NCBI GenBank assembly: GCA_012513545.1
Contig: JAAZCB010000300.1
Span: forward strand, 1-21,921
Direction: 5' to 3'
DNA: 21,921 nucleotides
Origin: Clostridiaceae bacterium
GTDB lineage: Bacteria; Bacillota_A; Clostridia; Acetivibrionales; Acetivibrionaceae
The notes beneath the pieces are model-generated. The model did no database searches and was not told where the DNA came from. It saw nothing but the letters and a program-made list of their open reading frames with translations. Shown one piece after another: positions 16,630-21,921 of the stretch (its first letter is position 1; each line of letters starts with the position of its first letter). Position numbers and translations under genes: made by a program.

Positions 16630-17243
16630 TGGAAAAGATACTGATCTTTATTAAACATCATATTTACTTTTTATGGAAAATGATAGAAGGTGTGAATGCA
16701 ATTGTTTTTTTTATGATTTATAAGTCGAAACTGGATAAGGTTCTAACAACAGTATTTGATAAAAACAGCTTACAGCCATTTTACTATCGAAAGCTTACTT
16801 TGTCAGATGCAGATTCACTGCATAATCTTATTAAGATGCAAAATCCATCAGATCTTGAATATTTTCATCCTCATGATTTTGACATTGTTTCAATTAGAAA
16901 GCAATTAAAAAACTGCTCCTTTCTTATGATGGGGACGTTTGATAAAGAAAAAATTATAGGTTACTTTTTTCTCAGGTTTTTTATCAACAGGCAGTGCTTT
17001 GTTGGTAGACTTATTGATAAGGAATACAGAGGTAAGGGAATAGGTACTGTAATGAATGATATTTTGTATAAAACAGCATGGTCAATGAACTTCAGATGTT
17101 TATCAACAATTTCCAGAGACAACATTGCCGTAATGCGTGCACATGCAAAAAACCCTGCATATAAGGTTATTAAGGAATTGAATAACAACTATATGCTTGT
17201 GGAGTTTGTGATAGAGGATATGAAATCTACGAAAAAGCATTAA
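16629..17243 (+). CDS. GNAT-family N-acetyltransferase
   Basis: This 204-aa protein has a GNAT fold. The acetyl-CoA loop is seen as VGRLIDKEYRGKGIGTVMNDILY (R/K-G-x-G-I/L-G type). STISRDNIAVMRAHAKNPAYKVI follows as the family's second half. The first 35 residues are hydrophobic (HHIYFLWKMIEGVNAIVFFMIY) and may anchor it to the membrane next to the lipid-linked glycan. The TAATG overlap with the ATP-grasp gene suggests the two proteins act together, for example by acylating an amino group on a sugar or an attached amino acid. The true acyl donor and acceptor cannot be told from sequence. Confidence 0.85.
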   Translation: MEKILIFIKHHIYFLWKMIEGVNAIVFFMIYKSKLDKVLTTVFDKNSLQPFYYRKLTLSDADSLHNLIKMQNPSDLEYFHPHDFDIVSIRKQLKNCSFLMMGTFDKEKIIGYFFLRFFINRQCFVGRLIDKEYRGKGIGTVMNDILYKTAWSMNFRCLSTISRDNIAVMRAHAKNPAYKVIKELNNNYMLVEFVIEDMKSTKKH

Positions 17244-17266
17244 GGAGAGATCCAGGAACCAGCAGC

Positions 17267-17851
17267 ATGTTAGCTAAGAGAATTTTTGATATTATTGCTT
17301 CTTTTTTTGGATTGATTCTGCTTAGCCCGGTCTTTACAATTATTGCCATTCTGATCAGGATTAACATGCCAGGGCCTATATTCTTCATTCAGAAGCGGAC
17401 AGGCATAAATGGAAAAATATTTAATATCTATAAGTTCCGGACAATGATAGTTAATCATGGTGGATCTTTTGTTTCTTTAAAGGGAGAATCCCGTATTACC
17501 CCATTGGGAGCCAAACTCCGTAAACATAAATTAGATGAATTACCTGAGTTATGGAATGTTTTGAAAGGAGACATGAGTTTTGTTGGTCCTCGTCCGGACG
17601 TACCTGAGTATACAGATAAGCTTATTGGAGAGGAAAAGAGGATCCTTGAAGTCCGGCCGGGTATTACGGGCCCGGCAACATTGAAATATGCAAATGAAGA
17701 AGAGCTTCTGTCCTCAGTCCATGATCCGCAAAAATACAATGATGAGGTGCTCTGGCCTGATAAAGTCCGACTTAACCTCTCATATTACTATAACCGAACT
17801 TTTTTTGGTGATATCCGGATTATCTTCAGAACCATCTTTAGCCGAAATTAA
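17267..17851 (+). CDS. Initiating phosphoglycosyl transferase (monotopic, PglC-like)
   Basis: This 194-aa enzyme is of the small monotopic phosphoglycosyl transferase type. It moves a sugar-1-phosphate from a nucleotide sugar to undecaprenyl phosphate and so starts assembly of the repeat unit. The N-terminal re-entrant membrane helix covers about residues 8-32, starting KRIFDIIASFFGL. PGPIFFIQKRTG (35-46), YKFRTM (55-60), LDELPELWNVLKGDMSFVGPRPD (89-111) and RPGITG follow in the family order. D90 and E91 match the catalytic Asp-Glu pair of PglC. The sequence lacks the long N-terminal extension of WcaJ-type enzymes. It lies 23 bp after the GNAT gene. The first sugar could be an acetylated amino sugar, in keeping with that neighbour, but this is not shown. 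Confidence 0.93.
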   Translation: MLAKRIFDIIASFFGLILLSPVFTIIAILIRINMPGPIFFIQKRTGINGKIFNIYKFRTMIVNHGGSFVSLKGESRITPLGAKLRKHKLDELPELWNVLKGDMSFVGPRPDVPEYTDKLIGEEKRILEVRPGITGPATLKYANEEELLSSVHDPQKYNDEVLWPDKVRLNLSYYYNRTFFGDIRIIFRTIFSRN

Positions 17852-17888
17852 TGTCCTCAATTATTATTATAGTAGTAATTGTTTTTTT

Positions 17889-17917
17889 GTCCTGATATTT
17901 TCCGGACTACTTTTTTT
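17889..17917 (+). terminator. Weak hairpin plus T-run, possible terminator
   Basis: In the 137-bp gap before the epimerase-like gene, GTCC at 17889-17892 can pair with GGAC at 17904-17907 and is followed by TAC and seven T residues (17911-17917). The stem is only four perfect pairs plus a mismatch, so it may just weaken read-through. No other feature is seen in this gap. Confidence 0.3.
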
Positions 17918-17988
17918 AAACTTTAATCTTAAATTGAAAAGTGAATCTGCTATTAACATAACATTAATCATAAGTTAAATAAATTGAT

Positions 17989-18975
17989 ATGGGAAAAAGT
18001 GTCTTAGTATGTGGTGCAGGAGGCTTCATTGGAGGTCATCTTGTTAACAGACTGAAAAAGGAAGGCTTCTGGATAAGAGGTGTTGATCTTAAAGAAAATG
18101 AATTTGGCAATATGTCTGCTGATGATTTTATAATAGGTGATCTGCGTGATCCGGTGTTTTGTAACAGTCTTTTTGACAGGCATTTCGATGAGATCTACCA
18201 GCTTGCAGCCGATATGGGTGGAGCCGGCTATATTTTCACAGGTGAACACGATGCTGATGTTATGCATAATTCTGCATCCATCAACCTGAACATGCTTTTT
18301 TATGCAGTCAGGCATAACACAGATAAGATATTCTATTCATCTTCTGCTTGTATATATCCCGAATATAATCAAAGGGATCCTGAAAATCCGAAATGTTCGG
18401 AAGATTCGGCCTATCCAGCTGCCCCTGACAGTGAATATGGATGGGAGAAACTATTCAGTGAAAGACTATATTTCTCATTTAACAGGAATTATGGAATTAA
18501 AGTAAGGGTTGCGAGGTTTCATAATATCTTTGGTCCCCAGGGTACTTGGTATGGTGGCCGTGAAAAAGCTCCTGCAGCGATATGTCGTAAAGTAGCTGAT
18601 GTGAAAGATGGAGAGGTAATAGAAATATGGGGCGATGGAAAACAAACCCGATCATTCCTGTATATTGACGAATGCATAGAGGGTATAAGAAGATTAATGG
18701 AATCTGAATTTTCAGGACCTGTCAATATAGGATCTGAAGAAATGGTAACCATAAATCAATTGGCTTTACTTACTGCTGAGGTAGCAGGCAAGAATATAAA
18801 ATTAAAGCATATTAAAGGTCCTCTTGGAGTTAGAGGCAGAAATTCAGATAACACACTTATTAAGGAAAAGCTTTACTGGGCTCCATCGCAATCGCTAAAA
18901 ACTGGCATCGAAAAAACTTATAAATGGATAGAAGATCAAAGAAATAATGCAAGAACAAATGGCAGAGGAAAATAA
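17989..18975 (+). CDS. GDP-mannose 3,5-epimerase-like enzyme
   Basis: This 328-aa extended SDR closely matches plant GDP-mannose 3,5-epimerase (GME), which makes GDP-L-galactose and GDP-L-gulose from GDP-D-mannose. The NAD loop is GAGGFIGGHL (residues 9-18). LAADMGGAGYI (72-82), SSACIYPE (118-125), RFHNIFGPQGTWYGGREKAPAA (176-197), GDGKQTRSFLYIDE and GVRGRNSDNTLIKEKL all have near-identical counterparts in plant GME. C121, Y150, K154 and K193 fall at exactly the spacing of Arabidopsis C145, Y174, K178 and K217. This makes an active epimerase very likely. Together with the GMD, it shows the locus draws heavily on GDP-mannose. Bacterial homologues exist but few are studied, and substrate preference may differ. 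It overlaps the next gene by 29 bp. Confidence 0.9.
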   Translation: MGKSVLVCGAGGFIGGHLVNRLKKEGFWIRGVDLKENEFGNMSADDFIIGDLRDPVFCNSLFDRHFDEIYQLAADMGGAGYIFTGEHDADVMHNSASINLNMLFYAVRHNTDKIFYSSSACIYPEYNQRDPENPKCSEDSAYPAAPDSEYGWEKLFSERLYFSFNRNYGIKVRVARFHNIFGPQGTWYGGREKAPAAICRKVADVKDGEVIEIWGDGKQTRSFLYIDECIEGIRRLMESEFSGPVNIGSEEMVTINQLALLTAEVAGKNIKLKHIKGPLGVRGRNSDNTLIKEKLYWAPSQSLKTGIEKTYKWIEDQRNNARTNGRGK

Positions 18976-20134
18976 AAAAAATCTGAAAATTGTATTTGTT
19001 ATCCAGTCAGCAGGCTATCTTGCTGTTGATATTATAAATGAATTTGCCGATAATTATGATAAGGTTGCTTTAATAGCTGGGAATATAAGGTTGCAGGATG
19101 TCAGGCTCAAAGAAAAGGTAAAATGGTTAAAAATTATAAAATATAACAGGGGCAGTCCTGTGAAGAAGTTAATCTCCTGGTTGGTTGGAACTTTGCAGAT
19201 ATTTTTCCTCTTAGTATCCAGATTTCGCAAGTATGAAATATTCTATTGGACTGTTCCTCCTTTGGCATATCTGCTTTCGCTTATTTTGCCTAATAAATTC
19301 TCTGTAATCATTATGGATGTTTATCCGGATGTTTTGAAGATTTACAAAGTTAAGGAAAGTAATATTCTATACAGGTTTTGGCAAAAATGGAACAGAAAGT
19401 TATTTAGTAAAGCTCACCAAGTATTTACTATTGGAGAAGGTATGGCTAAATTACTTGAGTCATATATTACCAGAGAAAGAATAACAATAATTCCACTGTG
19501 GACAGGATTAATAAAAGCAGCACCTGTTGACAAAAATGATAATCCATGGCTGAATAACCGTGGGATAGAAGACAAGTTTATAATTCAATATTCAGGTAAT
19601 ATTGGTTACACACACAATGTTGAAATAATTGTAGAATTAGCCAATAGGATGAAAGAATTTAATGGCTATTATTTTCTTATTATCGGTCGTGGAGAGAAAG
19701 TAAAGAAAATCCAGGATCTTATTAAGAAGTATAAATTATCAAATTGTGAAATCTTGCCATTTCAACCTGATGAAGTATTGGTATATTCTTTGGCAGCTGC
19801 AGACCTCGGTGTAGTAATTCTTGATGAAAAAGTTGCTCATGTAAGTCTTCCAAGTAAAATCTACAATATTCAGGCAGTTGGAGTACCTATACTGGCAATT
19901 TCACCTCCGGATACAGAACTAGCTTCACACATTAAAAAGTATAAGAACGGAATGTGTTTCAGGCAGGACGAGCTTGATGAAATAGTTCAGTTTATTGAGG
20001 AGCTAAAAAATGACAAGAAAATGCTACAACATTTTTCGAATAACTCGAAAAAGGCTGCTGCTGATTTTACATCTGAAAATGCAAAACAATATTTTAATTC
20101 TTATGTAACCTGCAACAAAAAACCAGACAATTAA
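18947..20134 (+). CDS. GT4-like glycosyltransferase (WbuB/WcaI type)
   Basis: This 395-aa GT-B glycosyltransferase overlaps the epimerase gene by 29 bp; an in-frame ATG at 18959 is an alternative start. The donor domain shows IIQYSGNIGYTHNVEIIVELA, FLIIGRGEKVKKIQDL, VAHVSLPSKIYNIQAVGVPILAI and a following Asp/Glu-rich helix. This is the layout of WbuB/WcaI-like enzymes. Residues 40-125 contain hydrophobic stretches (LVGTLQIFFLLVS, PPLAYLLSLILP) that would sit on the membrane. It may use the GDP-sugar made by the preceding gene. The last codons (CNKKPDN, from 20111) run into DNA that looks like an IS3 end, so the original C-terminus may have been replaced. The stop at 20132-20134 is directly adjacent to the IS3 transposase stop on the other strand. 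Confidence 0.87.
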   Translation: MQEQMAEENKKNLKIVFVIQSAGYLAVDIINEFADNYDKVALIAGNIRLQDVRLKEKVKWLKIIKYNRGSPVKKLISWLVGTLQIFFLLVSRFRKYEIFYWTVPPLAYLLSLILPNKFSVIIMDVYPDVLKIYKVKESNILYRFWQKWNRKLFSKAHQVFTIGEGMAKLLESYITRERITIIPLWTGLIKAAPVDKNDNPWLNNRGIEDKFIIQYSGNIGYTHNVEIIVELANRMKEFNGYYFLIIGRGEKVKKIQDLIKKYKLSNCEILPFQPDEVLVYSLAAADLGVVILDEKVAHVSLPSKIYNIQAVGVPILAISPPDTELASHIKKYKNGMCFRQDELDEIVQFIEELKNDKKMLQHFSNNSKKAAADFTSENAKQYFNSYVTCNKKPDN

Positions 20135-20611
20135 TTAAGCCACTAATTGATTTATAAATTTCTCTTTTTTATTTCTGATTGATGTTTTTATTGTAGTGTG
20201 GATACGGTTAACGTTATACCATGCTTCAATAAATTCAAATACAGATAGTTCAGCTTCTTTGAAAGTTTTATAACTGTGATGATAAATATGTTCGACTTTC
20301 AGTGTTTTAAAGAAGCTTTCAGCTACAGCATTATCCCAGCAATCTCCTTTTCTACTCATGCTCCTTTCGACAAGTCTGTACGAGGAGAGGCAATTTGTAA
20401 ACTCATGACAGGCATATTGAATACCTCTGTCAGAATGGAAAATAAGCTTACCCGTAAAGATTCGATTCCCGACAGCCATCTTCCACGCCGGAATGGTTGT
20501 AAAAGCAGCTTTTAAAGATCTGCTGAATGACCAGCCGATAACTTTCCTGTCGTAAAGGTCAATAATAACGGTCAAATAGAGCCATCCTTGAGACGTTTTA
20601 ATATAAGTAAT
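20135..20611 (-). pseudogene. IS3-family transposase OrfB, 5'-truncated by an IS4 element
   Basis: The C-terminal part of an IS3-family DDE transposase is read on the - strand. It begins ITYIKTSQGWLYLTVIIDLYDRKVIGW, continues with HSDRGIQYAC (second catalytic Asp) and SMSRKGDCWDNAVAESFFKTLK (catalytic Glu), and ends ...KFINQLVA. The first catalytic Asp, normally the residue just before ITYI, is missing because the IS4 inverted repeat starts exactly there. The Asp-Glu interval is 36 residues by my count, against 35 in most IS3 members. The remaining N-terminal half, if it survives, lies right of the window. As it stands the gene is broken. Confidence 0.9.
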
Positions 20612-20628
20612 CACTAGTGTCCGGTTAA
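20612..20628 (+). repeat. Left terminal inverted repeat of the IS4 element
   Basis: This 17-bp sequence is the exact reverse complement of 21904-21920. It starts where the IS3 reading frame is lost. Confidence 0.9.
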
Positions 20629-20705
20629 GATTTGCCTAAAGGCATTTAATGCATTTATATACAACATGATACAGCGGTTAAAAAATTTGACGATTTGAAA
20701 TTATA

Positions 20706-20735
20706 TTTTCGCTCTTCTATTTATTTGAGCGAAAA
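20706..20735 (+). promoter_or_regulatory. Hairpin over the IS4 transposase start codon
   Basis: TTTTCGCTC (20706-20714) pairs perfectly with GAGCGAAAA (20727-20735) around a 12-nt loop. The 3' arm ends at the first base of the ATG at 20735 and would cover any ribosome site. In other IS4-family elements, hairpins at this place block translation from read-through transcripts. By analogy this one may limit transposase synthesis, but it is a prediction. Confidence 0.6.
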
Positions 20736-21907
20736 TGCATATAGGTAAAACCGTCTTTGCACAATTGATGACATTTATGCCAGAATACGAGTTTCAGAAG
20801 AGTGTTGACCATTACAAGGGAGACTACCGAGTAAGAAAACTTACTTGCCGGGAGCATTTTCTTGTCATGAGTTTTGCTCAACTCACTGGCAGGGAAAGTC
20901 TCCGTGATATTGAGAACTGCCTGACCGCTTTCTCTGGCAAATTGTATCACTCCGGTTTCAGCAAACCAGTTTCCAGATCTACTCTTGCTGATGCAAACGA
21001 GAAAAGGAACTGGCGCATTTATGCTGACTTCGCTCAAGTCCTGATCAAACAAGCAAGACCCCTCTATATTAATGATAACGACTTCAGGGTCGATCTTGAC
21101 AATATGGTCTATGCCTTTGATAGCACAACCATAGACTTGTGTCTTAGTCTGTATCCCTGGGCAAAATTCCATCATCAAAAGGGTGCAGTAAAGATGCATA
21201 CCTTGTTGGATCTCCGTGGATCTATTCCTGTGTTCATTGACATTACCGAGGGTTCTGTTCATGACGTCAACCTGCTGGATGTGATGCCTATAGAGCCCGG
21301 ATCTTACTATGTTATGGATAAGGGATACATTGATTTTTACCGCTTGTATAACCATTTCCATCAGGCTCGTGCCTACTTTGTAATGAGAGCTAAGGATAAC
21401 CTAAGATGTGAAGTCATTTCTTCGTCAGAAGTTGACAAAGATACAGGCTTGATAAGTGACCAGATAGTTAAATTGACCGGATATAAATCCTCTAAATCTT
21501 ATCCCGATGAATTCCGGTTGGTCATTTACGAAGACTATGCCAAAAATACCGTTTACCCCTTTATGACGAACGATTTTGATCTTCCTGCCTTATCAATTGC
21601 AGAGCTGTACCGGGAACGTTGGAAAATCGAACTCTTCTTCAAATGGATTAAACAACACTTGCATATCAAGGCATTCTATGGAACAAGCCAGAACGCCGTG
21701 GCATGTCAGATATGGATAGCAACCTGTACATATTTATTGATTGCTATCGCAAAGAAAAAGCTCGATTTGGCGATAACGCTATACACATTCGCTCAAACAT
21801 TGGGTCTTACTCTGTTTGAAAAGACCCCTATCAAAGAACTCTTTAATAATAAAAACTTAGTCAATAACCTGTCCGATGAAAACCAATTATCATTATGGAA
21901 TTTTTAA
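20735..21907 (+). CDS. IS4-family transposase (DUF4372 N-terminus, DDE)
   Basis: This is a full-length 390-aa transposase. The N-terminal DUF4372-type region (residues about 1-75) includes KLTCREHFLVMSFAQLTGRESLRDIE. The DDE core shows AFDSTTIDL (D129), YYVMDKGYID (D195), and YRERWKIELFFKWIK with Y292, R295, E299 and K306. The last matches the Y-x2-R-x3-E-x6-K signature of IS4 elements exactly. No frameshift or stop interrupts it, so it is probably active or recently active. Its start is covered by a hairpin and its stop lies in the right inverted repeat. It inserted into an IS3-family transposase gene at the end of the glycan locus. Confidence 0.95.
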   Translation: MHIGKTVFAQLMTFMPEYEFQKSVDHYKGDYRVRKLTCREHFLVMSFAQLTGRESLRDIENCLTAFSGKLYHSGFSKPVSRSTLADANEKRNWRIYADFAQVLIKQARPLYINDNDFRVDLDNMVYAFDSTTIDLCLSLYPWAKFHHQKGAVKMHTLLDLRGSIPVFIDITEGSVHDVNLLDVMPIEPGSYYVMDKGYIDFYRLYNHFHQARAYFVMRAKDNLRCEVISSSEVDKDTGLISDQIVKLTGYKSSKSYPDEFRLVIYEDYAKNTVYPFMTNDFDLPALSIAELYRERWKIELFFKWIKQHLHIKAFYGTSQNAVACQIWIATCTYLLIAIAKKKLDLAITLYTFAQTLGLTLFEKTPIKELFNNKNLVNNLSDENQLSLWNF

Positions 21908-21920
21908 CCGGACACTAGTG
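21904..21920 (-). repeat. Right terminal inverted repeat of the IS4 element
   Basis: This is the exact reverse complement of 20612-20628. The transposase stop codon (21905-21907) lies inside it, so the coding region runs into the element end. Confidence 0.9.
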
Positions 21921-21921
21921 A

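Larger units (their letters stand above)
20612..21920 (+). mobile_element. Complete IS4-family insertion sequence (DUF4372 type)
   Basis: A 1309-bp element is bounded by perfect 17-bp inverted repeats, CACTAGTGTCCGGTTAA at 20612-20628 and its complement at 21904-21920. It carries one transposase gene. The outer eight bases, CACTAGTG, are themselves a palindrome. The exact element edge could therefore be CACTAG.. or TGTCC.., with a 4-bp CTAG direct duplication in the second case. The outer edge is favoured because the interrupted IS3 reading frame resumes right next to it. Only one base (A) lies beyond the right repeat, so a target duplication cannot be checked in this window. Confidence 0.88.

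Noticed and set aside
17243..17266. AGGAG before the phosphoglycosyl transferase as ribosome site
   Set aside because: It lies 19 bases from the ATG, too far for normal Shine-Dalgarno pairing.
20717..21361. 214-aa open frame on the - strand inside the IS4 transposase
   Set aside because: It is antisense to an intact transposase with all DDE residues, and its product has no known motif.

Overview
The window is most likely from a Bacteroidota chromosome. The gene content is typical of the phylum: a secreted protein with a Bacteroidota-style N-terminal domain, DUF4372-type IS4 and IS1634-type transposases, and genes with few clear Shine-Dalgarno sites. Base composition is AT-rich, most strongly in the membrane-protein genes. 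It holds a large part of a surface-polysaccharide (capsule, exopolysaccharide or O-antigen) locus. All glycan genes lie on the + strand between about 260 and 20134, many touching or overlapping, which suggests one or a few long transcripts.

Layout. Positions 1-259 are non-coding, with nested palindromes, two strong hairpins and a 14-bp tandem repeat. Next come a non-hydrolysing UDP-GlcNAc 2-epimerase (wecB type, 260-1405), a repeat-bearing spacer, and a secreted protein with a DUF1566-like C-terminus (1655-2659). From 2713 the sequence becomes clearly more AT-rich. It encodes a Wzx-type flippase, a CapA-family protein, a TupA-like ATP-grasp enzyme, a divergent GT4 glycosyltransferase and an EpsG/Wzy-type polymerase. 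A decayed IS1634-family transposase (about 9056-9861) interrupts the series. It resumes with a GT4 glycosyltransferase, an SDR sugar-nucleotide enzyme, a GDP-mannose 4,6-dehydratase, another GT4 enzyme, a divergent NodB-like deacetylase candidate, a second ATP-grasp protein and a GNAT acetyltransferase. The last genes are an initiating phosphoglycosyl transferase, a GDP-mannose 3,5-epimerase-like enzyme and a fourth glycosyltransferase. The right end is a truncated IS3-family transposase on the - strand, broken by a complete IS4-family element with 17-bp inverted repeats (20612-21920).

How the genes fit together (inference). The phosphoglycosyl transferase would load the first sugar phosphate onto undecaprenyl phosphate. 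The four glycosyltransferases would extend the repeat unit, Wzx would flip it and the EpsG/Wzy protein would polymerise it. Sugar supply includes UDP-ManNAc (WecB), GDP-4-keto-6-deoxymannose and a reduced product (GMD plus SDR), and GDP-L-galactose or a related sugar (the 3,5-epimerase homologue). Two ATP-grasp proteins, a CapA homologue, a GNAT enzyme and a NodB-like protein suggest a glycan that is heavily modified, perhaps with amide-linked amino acids or acyl groups. No Wza/Wzc/Wzz export genes, tRNA, rRNA or CRISPR array are seen.

The most interesting points are the plant-like GDP-mannose 3,5-epimerase with all its catalytic residues, the unusual modification gene set, and the nested insertion sequences.
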